This document shows positions 47,432 through 57,429 of a stretch of 64,000 nt of DNA, one piece after another; position 1 is the first letter of the stretch, and the number at the start of each line of letters is the position of its first letter. A model generated the notes under the pieces. It worked only from the letters and a program-made list of their open reading frames with translations, searched no databases and had not been told where the DNA came from. Origin of the DNA: Proteles cristata cristata (lineage: Eukaryota; Chordata; Mammalia; Carnivora; Hyaenidae); contig JAESUZ010005168.1 in assembly GCA_017311185.1 (NCBI GenBank), positions 744,001 through 808,000 on the forward strand, in the 5' to 3' direction. A program made the position numbers and the translations under genes.

Positions 47432-47620
47432 TATATATGTATATATGTATATATTGGGAAATGGTCTGCACAGCAAGTTTAGTTAGAATCTATCACTTTA
47501 TATCGTTGTAATGCTTTTTTCTTGTGAAGAGAATGTTTAAGATGTACTCTCTCTGTAGATCTTTGAACAACTCTGGCTAAAACTGAGCACCTTTATCCTC
47601 CCAATTAAGGACTACTTCTG
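47275..47620 (-). mobile_element. L1 3'-UTR fragment, antisense, with microsatellites
   Basis: TTGAGTGAGATATAACTGACATATAAC...GTGTACCACATAATAATTTGACA is the antisense L1 3' UTR; after the microsatellite it resumes TATATATTGGGAAATGGTC...CAAGTTTAGTTAG...ATCTATCAC. ORF2 is absent. Confidence 0.75.
47349..47455. repeat. Compound (CT)n(CA)n(TA)n microsatellite
   Basis: CT units 47349-47384, about twenty CA units 47384-47424, then TA/TG units to 47455. A 140-codon minus-strand frame through it (Cys-Val and Glu-Arg runs) is repeat translation. Confidence 0.97.
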
Positions 47621-47989
47621 AAAAACATATCTTGGTATTTTTCATTGTTTTACTTAAATCACATGACCATGTCTATTGTTTTTATTACTCCAACGCTAAA
47701 ATACTTTCATTAATTAGATGCTTGCACATCATGGATACTAGTTTATTTAAATATTAGATAAGCACAAGGTAAATATTATTCTAGGACTCTTTTACAAATA
47801 AGAATTTTAAATATCAGGCAATTTAAGAGCAAATAGCTATATAAGAAAGAAAATTTTGAGGTAGGTTTTGTGTCCAGATATAATCATTGGAAAAGTGTTT
47901 TGGGTTTTTTTGTTTGTTTGGTTTTGGTTTTGGTTTTACTACTATCCAACACTGATTTTGGAATAAAGCTCAGAAATCATTTAAGGGTC

Positions 47990-48215
47990 TAGCATGCATA
48001 TAGTGTAATGACTAAGGGAGTGGGCCCTTGAGACTGAGTACCAGGACTCAAATTCCCAATTCTGTCCTTGTGAGCTTTACTAATAATGCATATATTTAAT
48101 CCCTCTGGGCTTTTAATTATTTCAACTATACATTACAGATAATTAATAGTCAAAGGATTTTTACATGATTTAATGAGCTAATACTTTGCTCATTAACAAC
48201 ACCTGACACATAAAA
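47990..48215 (+). repeat. MIR SINE
   Basis: GCATATAGTGTAATGACTAAGGGAGTGGGCCC, GACTCAAATTCCCAATTCTG, CCCTCTGGGCTTTTAATTATTTC, and ATGATTTAATGAGCTAATAC are all in MIR order, followed by AACACCTGACACATA. Confidence 0.75.
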
Positions 48216-48281
48216 ATTTCTCCCAGACTACTGTTAGCATTTTTTATTTTTAGCCAAAACAACAAAATCAACAACAGCGTG

Positions 48282-48284
<3 letters not shown>

Positions 48285-48334
<50 letters not shown>
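48285..48334. repeat. (CA)n microsatellite
   Basis: About 25 CA units with one AA interruption, preceded by GCGTGCACGCAC, an alternating purine-pyrimidine stretch. Confidence 0.97.
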
Positions 48335-48335
<1 letters not shown>

Positions 48336-48344
48336 TCCTGAGCA

Positions 48345-48400
48345 CTAGAAAGTTCAGTGACTTTGCCTAAGGTCACACAACTAGTTCATAAGAGAGACTG
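48345..48400 (+). repeat. MIR/L2-class fragment
   Basis: AAGTTCAGTGACTTTGCCTAAGGTCACACAACTAGT is the conserved 'gtaacttgcccaaggtcacacagctagt' motif of ancient mammalian repeats; only this core survives. Confidence 0.55.
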
Positions 48401-50000
48401 TATATTACTTGGAACTTCAGAGCCATATTGCATTCATTACTCAATAATGAATACACATTGTTTCTTATGAGCATCATGTGAGGGGTTGGAAAGGAATGAC
48501 AAGTAAAACACATGATGACATTAGATCTTCTGGCCTCATTTGGAAAAAAAAACTATAATTATACAAGCAAATGGTATCATGTATGTGGATGCTGGTACAT
48601 GAAACACACAGAGGACAACAGGGTACCTCGAGGATCTACCCCAATGTCAGAGAAAGTTCGTGAACAAAGTGACCTCTAAGCAACCATGAAAAAAAGGATG
48701 TCTAGCGTTAGGCAAAGTGGCAAGAATATTTACACAATTTCACTGTATCAAACCTACCACTATTTTCACATCTAGAAAACCACTAAAGATCACAGATCCT
48801 CTGAAAAATTGCAAGCCTATGATAATTCTAGAAGCTCTATAATTTGAATAAAATGATTACAAAACACATAACTTCCTGAATTTTTTAAAGGATTAATGAC
48901 TGTTTATAGAATTCTAGGCAATGCCTTTTCAAACCCGGGCCGTCTAAGTGCAAAGTGTGATTAATAACCCTGTGAGGCTAAAATGTTTGATGATATGGAG
49001 AAAAGTAGTAAGTTGCTACTGTGGTACAAATGGACTTGGAATGTAGCAGAATGGACATTGGAAAGAACTGAAAACACGCATTGTTACTTCTTTGGCTCCA
49101 GTTGTTAAAAATACACTTAAACTTTTTTGTTTGTTTAAGGAACAACTCTGTGTTCTCAAATAGTTGAAACTAAGTGTCAACTTATTCTGGTTTTGGACAC
49201 CTCAACTTTACTGAATCTTTAGCAAATATAATGGAGGTTGGGGGCCTTGGCAGTGACTACGGGGAGAAACCTATAATGCTCAAGATAAGAGTTTTGCTGA
49301 TAGACCAATCTAGACTTTCATCTCTCATGAATTACAGTAGTCCCCTTTTAACTTTGGGATCCTTTACTTGTGGACACACAGCCCATCAGACAAGGCAATA
49401 ATTCTGTTAAAGATATCTCATTTTGGTTTTTCAGAGCACTGAGAGTAACAGTAGAATTTGTGTCACATTCCACTTTGTAAATACACTAGGTAACTAGATA
49501 ATTGAATCTGGTTTTCTTCCATTTATTCCCTGTATGTCAGTGAACACTAGTTCAATGGTTCCTTTCTTCCCCAAATTCATATGTCATATATAGAATCTGA
49601 TGTTGTTCTATGATGATTAAAACAGTTTAGTTTATGCCAAATTTAAAAAAAAAGGGGGGGGAGGGGGAACAGCCCAAGACGATTAAATTAGAAATAAAGA
49701 ATAAAACCTTTCCGCCAAACACTTGGTTCACAGCATGCCAGTGATGTTTAAGACACCATTCCACTCAAAAAATTATTACATTTATTTTATCCATTTCATA
49801 AATCCAAAGTCAGACACTAAACTACATATAATGGAAAAGGGTCAAATATTTATACCTTTATAACAAATTAACAACTCTTTATATCTCTGAAAAGTTTATC
49901 ATGCCTTCAACAGGAAGTATATGCTAAGAGACGTTTTAGCTTTTCCTATTTTATTCCTTTGTTCATAAAAAACAATAGCAATACTAATGAAAGAAATAAA
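48400..50000. other. No gene; weak L2 antisense relic
   Basis: Unique AT-rich DNA. 48600-48720 (CAAAGTGACCTCTAAGCAACC...GGCAAAGTGGC) weakly resembles antisense L2. G8-A-G5 run at about 49.66 kb follows an A-run. Confidence 0.4.
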
Positions 50001-50009
50001 CACTTAATA

Positions 50010-50200
50010 CTTCTATAGCCCTTTTTATATACCAGACACTGTTCTAAGCACTTTACATGGAACAATGCAATTATCATCACATGGTCTGATGCACTATCTT
50101 TATTTTACAGTAGGGAAGCTGAGGCACAAAGATTAGATAAATTGCCCATCAATGTATTCCATAGCGAAAGCCAAGGCTACCAACAGATCACCTAATATGC
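50010..50200 (+). repeat. Ancient MIR/L2-class repeat
   Basis: ACCAGACACTGTTCTAAGCACTTTACATGG, TTTATTTTACAGTAGGGAAGCTGAGGCACAAAG and GATTAGATAAATTGCCC are unmistakable landmarks of the widespread 'gccaggcactgttctaagcactttacat' repeat. Confidence 0.8.
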
Positions 50201-50289
50201 CAATACATTTTGTACAAGAATGAGCCTGGGGCAGAATCCATTATTCCATTAAACCATTAAATCCATTAAACAATTACGCAAGGTTTCCA

Positions 50290-50645
50290 TGGCCCAGTGA
50301 AACAAGGACAATATATTATGTGAGGGTGGCTTATAAACATGAGCTCACTTCCCTCAGCTCTTTGTTTATATGTTGTCCCCTAAGGGAAGCTTTTCCTGAC
50401 ACCCTCTTTGAAATGACCCCCTTCCCAGCTTCCCTATTCTCTTCTCTGATTTATTTTCATCCAAAGTCTTTCTCATAACTACTGGAGGTGTTCTCATATT
50501 TTTAAAAGAAATTATGCATCTCTTTGCACTAGAACGCAAGCCTCATGAGGACAGCATTCTTCAGCTGATGCCTCACACAGTGCCTGGATAAATAGTCGAT
50601 GTTTCCTAAGTGTGAGTGGAATAAAACAATGAATGGATAGGTTGA
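50290..50645 (+). mobile_element. L2 LINE 3' end
   Basis: CTTTTCCTGACACCCTCTTTG, TCTTCTCTGATTTATTTTCATCC, AGAACGCAAGCCTCATGAGGACAGCATTC, CAGTGCCTGGATAAATAGTCG and AATGAATGGAT follow the L2 3' consensus order (ttccctgacc...gaatgtaagctccatgagggcag...aatgaatg). Confidence 0.75.
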
Positions 50646-50649
50646 ATAA

Positions 50650-51700
50650 GTTAGCAATCTTTCCTAATCATATAAATATCATGGAGATTATTTTTGCCTC
50701 CATGTAGTCAGACTTTCATTATTTAATCCTGCAAGATATTTTCAGTGATAGTTTCTTGTACATTAGTAGGGAGCCTCAAATGATAATTTAATTTATTTCT
50801 GTCATTGGATAAAGTTAAACTTTGGAAATGTTGTTCCTTGAACCTCTGGAGACTTTCTCTGCTAATCCTTTGCCAGGATCGTGTTCCGTTGGTCAACTTC
50901 AACACCTACCTCTACTAATAACAAGGAAAAGGAGGAAGAAAAAAGAATGTTGATCTGTGCCAAGTAGCCCTTTGTCTTATATGTATATATGTCAAAAGCT
51001 GGTTCTATCTCTATCATCTCTATCTGTAACTATATCCATACCCATATCAGCCCTTTATAATCAAACTACAGCACAACATGGTTCCACTGTCAGATGGGTC
51101 CCGGGATGCAGCCATGCTGAAGGTCCGGTCAGGAAGTTCCTGTTGGCTACTAAAGCAAACCATGGTGCCTTACATGCCTTGTGAAAACCAGCAATGACAA
51201 GTAAATTTTGCTCAGGGCAAAGGAGTAAGTGAGTGAGAGCAGAGGTAAGGGCTAGAGAGAAAGTCTTATAGACACACTCAGAGAAAGAGTAAATTCAATA
51301 GCTACACAGGTGATCAAAACCCTTGAACACCTCAAGTACATATGCACAATAAAGATTTAATGTTGTTGGTCAAATGTTTTTGAAAATACCACTAAAACTG
51401 TTACTTTTTCTCCTTCTCACCTCTTTATTCAAGAATTTTTTTTTCTTTTCTATTTTTCTGTAATTGATCTTTATTTTACTATAGATCTTTCTGTGAGGTT
51501 GCGATCACAATTTAAAGAAATTTTTTCCTGGAATACTTCTGACTCATGTTGGACTTTTGTCACCCTTCTTTTGGGTAGAAACCATGTTCTAAGGTGGTAG
51601 AAGTTGGTCAAATACTATTTTATGAATTTGTAGGCTACCATTACAACCAATCTTTTTTTTTTTCTTTTTCAATGATTTCAGTGTGTCACCAAGCATCCTA
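50650..51700. other. No gene seen
   Basis: Unique DNA. A locally GC-richer 100 bp at 51.07-51.18 kb (GGGTCCCGGGATGCAGCC) has no exon evidence. Confidence 0.45.
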
Positions 51701-51719
51701 GTTTATTATATCTCCCAGA

Positions 51720-52215
51720 TGAAAAACTTCAGTCATCCTCACTCCTGTATCTCCATCCTTCTGCATTCTACCTTGAGACTTGTTCTTTGCCCCATTTGCA
51801 ATATTAACCCAGCTTTATGACTCTCCCTTGATTGCCCCAGCTAACATTTCTTTTATTCGGAAAAATGTGAATAACCTGTCAAACTATCGTACAGCATCTC
51901 CTCTGCCTAGGCTCCTCCATTTCTTTTCTCTTATCCAATTCTTAATAACATCCAGTCCCTGTCTTTTCCCATCACTGTTCCTGGATTTAGCCATCTCTTC
52001 ATGGCTGTCCACACTTACATACCATGCTTACTTTCAGTAAGGCCCCGGTAGTAACATTTTTGAATTGCTCTCAGAGTTTTTCTTGTAACTAACTTCTCTA
52101 CTGAGGAAGGCTGTGAGTTTTTAGGAGGCAAGGACCACATACACCCTTTATGTGTCCCTCAAAATGTCTCCTACAGCTTGGAGCATGGAGGGAGTTCTTT
52201 GTGGATGCTTTTTGA
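51720..52215 (+). repeat. Possible L2-related relic
   Basis: Pyrimidine-rich CTCCATCCTTCTGCATTC, CCTCTGCCTAGGCTCCTCC, and later GAAGGCTGTGAGTTTTTAGGAGGCAAGGACCACA resemble spaced L2 segments ('gaatgtgagctccatgagggcagggac'). Much weaker than the L2 at 50.3 kb. Confidence 0.35.
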
Positions 52216-52598
52216 ATAGTCTCAGCCATGTATGTAAATACTATAATATTACCATTTAGTCTTCATTTTTATACTTTTCTATTTAAAAACTGTGTTTTGC
52301 TAGCTGAAATAATTTGTTACATTTACTTCTCTAGAGCTAGCTTAAGTTCCTTCATCTCTCCATTTGTAGAGATGCCTAGTGAATGCTAATCTAGGTCATA
52401 GCACACCAATTCTACGGGAACTACAAGAAGCACCTCATAGCCTCTAAATGCATTAATTTTCTGTTTCTGACTCAGCTCAGTGGAGTTTACGTTTCAAATA
52501 GTGCCAATGTCCTCTCTGTTGTCTGATATTCCACTCCTAGGTAACTTCTATCTAATTTAAACTTACCCTGTCATTTACTCTCCTCCTTTATCATGTCA

Positions 52599-52664
52599 TC
52601 TTTCTTTCTTTTCTTATCTTTCTTTCCTTCCTTCCTTCCTTCCTTCCTTCCTTCCTTCCTTCCT
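52599..52664. repeat. (TTCC)n microsatellite
   Basis: Ten pure CTTC units at 52625-52664 preceded by irregular TTTC units. Confidence 0.96.
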
Positions 52665-52669
52665 CTTTT

Positions 52670-53220
52670 CTCACTTCCCATCTTTGCTTTTTCCTATCTA
52701 CTTATTCTTTTCTCCCTCCCCAAGGTCTTCCTATTGTAAAGCACTGTGCAAATCAATTTTCTCAAGTGATGCAACATGTAGGCTTCCCGTCCCCTTGAAT
52801 TAATTCATGGATTCATAACAGCTTTCTCCCGAATGTAGTCAGCTTAATTCTGAAAATTACCTACAGGGCTAACAACCTTTAGAATTTTGGGGAAATGCCA
52901 ATAAAGTAGATGCTTCTATGGAGAAATTTTCCTGTAACTTATAATGATGAGAACACATCACTTTAAAATATATGTATTAAAGGCTTATCTACTGAAATAT
53001 TTATTAAACACCCATCACATGCATTTTACTATATAACAAAAGTGTTTGATAAATGTTCAGTGGGATAGAACTAAAACTATTTTTGATATTAACTTTGAAA
53101 CTATTTTATTTGTGAACTTGGTTTCAATGACCAGTAGGCCAAATTAATCCTTTCCCCCCACATTTTTCTTCAATATTCCATACTTACATTTATGTTAATG
53201 AATAAATATTTACCTTTAGT
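52670..53220. other. No gene seen
   Basis: AT-rich unique DNA between the TTCC tract and the large antisense L1. Confidence 0.5.
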
Positions 53221-53224
53221 TATA

Positions 53225-53927
53225 AGAAAAACACATAACAGAATTTACCATCTTAGGTGGCTCATAACATTAAAACATACATAATGTAAAATTTATCATT
53301 TTTAAGGGTTGAGCTCAGTGCTGTTAGTGTTATTTATGCTCACATTGTGCAACAGAGCTCTAGAACTTTTCATCTTGCAAAACTGAAACTCTATAACCAT
53401 TGAACAACTCCTAATTTCCTTTTCCTCCTACCCATTGGCAATCACCATACTACTTTCTGTTTCTATGAATTTGACTACTTTAAGTAACACATATAAGTGG
53501 GGCCACACAGTATTTGTGTTTTCTGACTAGCTTATTTCACTTAGCAAAATGTCCTCAAGCTTCATCTATATAGTAGTATGTGATAGGATTTCTATTTTAA
53601 GGCTAAATAATATTTCATTGCATGCATACCACATTTTGTTTATCCATCCATTGATGGACATTTGTGTTCCATTCACTTTTTGGCTATTTTGACTAATATT
53701 GCAGTGAACATGGGTGCGTAAGTATCTCTTTGAGATTCTGCTTTAATTCTTCAAAAGAGATTACTGAATCAGGTGGTTGTTTTATTTTTAATCTGGAAGG
53801 AAACTCCATGCTGTTTTCCATAGCAGTTGCAAATTTTACAGTTTTACTAATAGTGTAAAAGAATTCTTTATCCTTACCAATGCTTCTTTTCTTTCTTTCT
53901 TCCTTCCTTCCACCCTCCCTCCCTTTT

Positions 53928-54003
<76 letters not shown>

Positions 54004-55702
54004 TGAATGGTGGCTATCCTCATGGATGTGAGGCAATGCTTCATTTTGGTTTTTATTTATAGTTGTTGGATAATTAATTATGATAAATATCTTTTCATAT
54101 GCTTTTTGGCCACTGTACATCTTATTTGAAGAAATGTCCATTCAAGTTTTTTGCCTATTTTTTAATTGGGTTATTGTTTTCTTGTTGAGATTCTGAGGTT
54201 AATCCTTTATACAATTTATAAATATTTTCTCCCATTCTGTAATTGCCTTTCGCGCTGTTGACTGTGTTCTCTGATAAGCAGATTTGACTTTGAGGACATC
54301 TCATTTATCTACTTCCATTTTTATTGCCTTTGTTCTTAGTGTCAGATCCAAGAAATCATTACCAAGTCCAATATCATGAAGCTCTTCCCTTATGTTTTTT
54401 TCCAGTTACTTTTATAGTTTAATGTATAGGTCTTACACTTAAGTCTTCAGTCCCTTTAGAGTTAATTTATGACTGTGGTGTTAGAGTCCAATTCATTCGT
54501 TGCATGTGGACATCTAGTTTCCTGGTGCCATTTGGAGAAATGGGCCTTTCATCATTCTGTATTCTTGACAACCTGTGGAAAATCAGTTGATTGTATATGT
54601 GTGGGCTTATTTCTGGGCTCTCTTGTTGCAATACTCTATATACCTGTCTTTATACCAGTACCACATTGTTTTGATTATGGTAGTTCTTTAACATGTTTGT
54701 AAATTGGAAAATATGAGGCCTCCAGATCCATTCTTCTTTCTCAGGCTTCTTTTGAATATTTGGGTTCCTTGAGATTACATATGAATTTAGGTTTTTTCTT
54801 TTTCTGCCAAAAAAACAGTGCCCATGGGATTTTGATAGGGATTATATCAAATCTGTATATCAATATGGGTAGTATGGGCATGTTAACTTAAAGACTGAGT
54901 CTTCTCATACATGAACAAGAGATGTCTCTATTTGTATACTCTGTAGTTTCTTTCAAAGGCATTTTGTAATTCTCAGTCTTTCCCTTCTTTGGTCAAATTT
55001 ATTCCTAAATATTTTATTATTTCAGTTGTTATTTTTTTTTAAATTTCCTTTTTAGATTGTTAATTATTAGTGTAGGGAAACACAACTAATTTGGCATGTT
55101 GATTTGGTATTCTGCAGCTTTCCTAATTTATGAGCTCTAACAGGTTATTATTTTTTTTTTAATTTTTAGTTTGCCACATAGAAGAATCATGGCACCTTTC
55201 TTTCAGTTTGGATGTCTTCTATTTCTTTTTCTTGTCCAACAGCTCTGTGTTGGACTTCTAATATTATATTTAAAATAAGTGGCAAGCGAGGACAGCCTCA
55301 TTTTATTCCTGATCTTAGAGTTAAAGCTTTCATTTTTTAACATTGAGAATGATGTTAGCTGTGGACTTTTCATATATGGGTTTTATTATTTGAGGTACTT
55401 TCCTCCTATTTCTTGTTTTGTTGGGTATTTTTATCATGAAACAGTGTTTGATTTTATCAAATGTTCTTTCTACATCTACTAAGATGATCATGTGGTGTAT
55501 CATATTGATACATTTTCATGCATTGAACTATCCTTGCAGGAATAAATTCCACTTTGTCCTAGTGTATGGTCCTTTTAATATGCTATTGAATTTTGTTTAC
55601 TAGTATTTTTTGAAGATTTTTACAACATTCACCAGAGGTATTGGTCTGTAGTTTTCTTTTTCCCTTTTTTAATGTCTTTGTCTGAATTTGGTATCGATGT
55701 TC
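53225..55702 (-). mobile_element. L1, 2.5 kb, 3' UTR and ORF2 3' half, antisense
   Basis: The plus strand is a continuous antisense read of L1. 3' UTR: CATAACAGAATTTACCATCTTAG, CTTTTCATCTTGCAAAACTG, CATCCATTGATGGACATTTG. ORF2: TTGCCTATTTTTTAATTGGG, TAAATATTTTCTCCCATTCTG, GATTTTGATAGGGATTATATC, CTTTCAAAGGCATTTTG, GATGATCATGTGGTGTATC, GGTATTGGTCTGTAGTTTTC. It stops near GTCTGAATTTGGTATCG, so it is 5'-truncated. Frames are broken and a TTTC tract interrupts it. The residual frames at 54469-55603 are translations of the wrong strand. Confidence 0.9.
53885..54004. repeat. (TTTC)n microsatellite inside the L1
   Basis: Irregular TTCC/CCCT units lead into about 19 pure TTTC units (53929-54004). It replaces sequence expected in the L1 3' UTR/ORF2 junction region and gives a spurious Lys-Lys-Glu-Arg frame on the minus strand. 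Confidence 0.97.
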
Positions 55703-55852
55703 TATATGTAAATTACATATACCCCAAACCATTATGTTAATAACTTTAAAAATTCAAAATATGTATATGTTGCTACTAAGTCATAAATATTAAAAGATGG
55801 TAGTTTGTGGGCCATTCAGAAATTCTCCATAGCTTGCCATAAAATAAGGTAT

Positions 55853-56220
55853 AAAAGTAGGAGCATGGGCGTTGGAGTCAGCCTGTAATTTCTCAGCTTT
55901 CTTGGAGCTACTGGGAGGGTCAGTCAGTTAAGCTTCCGACTTCAGCTCAGGTCATGATCTCACGGTTGTGAGATCGAGCCCCACATAGGGCTCTGTGCGG
56001 ACAGCTCGGAGCCTGGAGCCTGCTTTGGATTCTGTGTTTCCTTCTCTCTCTCCCCTACCCATTCGTGTTCTGTCTCTCTCTGTCTCAAAAATAAATAAAC
56101 ATTAAACATTTTTTTTTAAATTCTCAGCTTTCCCACATTGAGACATTTTTGAAAAAGTGGGATCAATGTGCCTACCTTCAAGGTTTGTTCTAAGCCCTAG
56201 AGGTAATATATATTAATAGC
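55853..56220 (+). repeat. MIR SINE split by a CAN-SINE
   Basis: GGAGCATGGGCGTTGGAGTCAGCC is the MIR head; after the CAN-SINE it resumes TTCTCAGCTTTCCCACATTGAG, then GGGATCAATGTGCCTACCTTCAAGG. The nested order shows the CAN-SINE is the later insertion. Confidence 0.65.
55902..56117 (+). mobile_element. CAN-SINE inserted in MIR
   Basis: Forward copy with a shortened head (GAGCTACTGGGAGGGTCAG), GAGATCGAGCCCC segment, CT block and AAAAATAAATAAACATTAAAC tail. The MIR-derived TTCTCAGCTTTC is duplicated on both sides (55890-55901 and about 56120-56131) as the target duplication. Confidence 0.94.
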
Positions 56221-56430
56221 TCATCTTTATTACTTACAAAAACAGGTGCTGCTTAAAAGCATTTGGCTTATTATCTCATCTAATCCTCACTACAATCTTA
56301 GTTGGAAGGCTCTGTGATTATCTTCATTTTGTGAAGAAGAGGAAACTGTGACTGGAGGCATTCAGTCACTTGTCTGAGGTCACAAAGTGATTATTTTAGC
56401 ATAGGGCTTGAACCAAGGCATTTTACTCCC
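56205..56430 (+). repeat. Ancient MIR/L2-class repeat
   Basis: TATTATCTCATCTAATCCTCACTACAATC, GAAGAAGAGGAAACTGTGACTGG, CACTTGTCTGAGGTCACAAAGTG and GGGCTTGAACCAAGGC are diagnostic segments in order. It directly follows the MIR and is interrupted at its 3' end by a SINE. Confidence 0.75.
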
Positions 56431-56641
56431 TTTTTTTTTTTTAATGTTTTATTTATTTCTGAGAGAGAGAGAGACAGCGTGAGCAGGGGAGGGTCAGAGA
56501 GAGAGGGAGACACAGAATCTGAAACAGGCTCCAGGCTCTGAGCTGTCAGCACAGAGCCCGACGGAGGGTTGGAACCCATGAACCGTGAGATCATGACCTG
56601 AGCTGGTCAGACACTCAACCGACTGAGCCCCCAGGCGCCCC
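56431..56641 (-). mobile_element. CAN-SINE
   Basis: Reverse copy with T12 tract, AATGTTTTATTTATTTCTGAG, a GA block and head ending CCCCAGGCGCCCC. Target duplication TTTACTCCC lies at 56422-56430 and 56642-56650. Confidence 0.96.
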
Positions 56642-56654
56642 TTTACTCCCCTCT

Positions 56655-57190
56655 TTTAACTACCGTGCTGTATGACTTGCCATTTTCATTGTCGAGCATA
56701 ATACCTAGTTAATCACCTTTCTGCCCTGCTCATTCCCTTCTTTTCTTCCCCTTCCTCCTTGTCTTTCTTCTCCTTCTCTGCCTTTTTCTTCCTTTTCAAG
56801 ACCCACCTTTGATCCATATCATCGTAGCACCTCTGCTTTCTAAGTGAGCTGGGGAAATACTGCGATCAAAGAAAAATATATTCATGACAATTAGTTTTTA
56901 AACTAAGAAGATTACACTTTTCATCTTGGGTGCTCTATCTATAGTGTTTGAGACTAATTTTATGGTAATAATCTCAATTTTATGTTCTTTGTGTCTGGGG
57001 CCTCAAACCATTCAAGGTCACACTATGCATGTGTTGAGCATCTAATATTCCAAACCCAGTGTTTGGCATTCCACAACCATTTCTTATTTAAATCTCATGC
57101 CAATCATGGAAAGGCACCAAGTCAAGAACTTATTCTCTTATTCCACGCTCATCTCATGTGAAGTAGCTATTTAAAAACAGCCCAAATAAG
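56655..57190. other. No gene seen
   Basis: A pyrimidine-rich stretch (CTTCTTTTCTTCCCCTTCCTCC at 56.73 kb) and AT-rich unique DNA. No gene or transposon recognised. Confidence 0.5.
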
Positions 57191-57201
57191 GGCCAACTCT
57201 T

Positions 57202-57415
57202 CTATTTTTTAAAAATTTTTTTTTTAATTTTTGAGAGAGAGAGAGAGACAGAGCGTGAAGGGGGGTGCAGAGAGAGGGGAGACACAGGATAAGAAGCAGA
57301 CTCCAGGTTCTGGGCTGTCAGCACAGAACCTGATGCAGGGCTTGAACTCATGAACTGTGAGATCCCAACCTGAGCCGAAGTCAGCACCTAACCAATTGAA
57401 CCACTTAGGTGCCCC
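57202..57415 (-). mobile_element. CAN-SINE
   Basis: Reverse copy with AAAAATTTTTTTTTTAATTTTTGAGAG tail, GA block and inverted head ending TTAGGTGCCCC. CCAACTCTT (57193-57201 and 57421-57429) is a short duplication, with five extra bases on the right. Confidence 0.94.
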
Positions 57416-57429
57416 AAGCACCAACTCTT

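Noticed and set aside
47054..47476. 140-codon minus-strand open frame
   Set aside because: Half of it translates a CT/CA microsatellite and the rest lies in MIR and L1 3'-UTR sequence.
53836..54141. 101-codon minus-strand Lys/Glu-rich frame
   Set aside because: Direct translation of the GAAA repeat in an L1.
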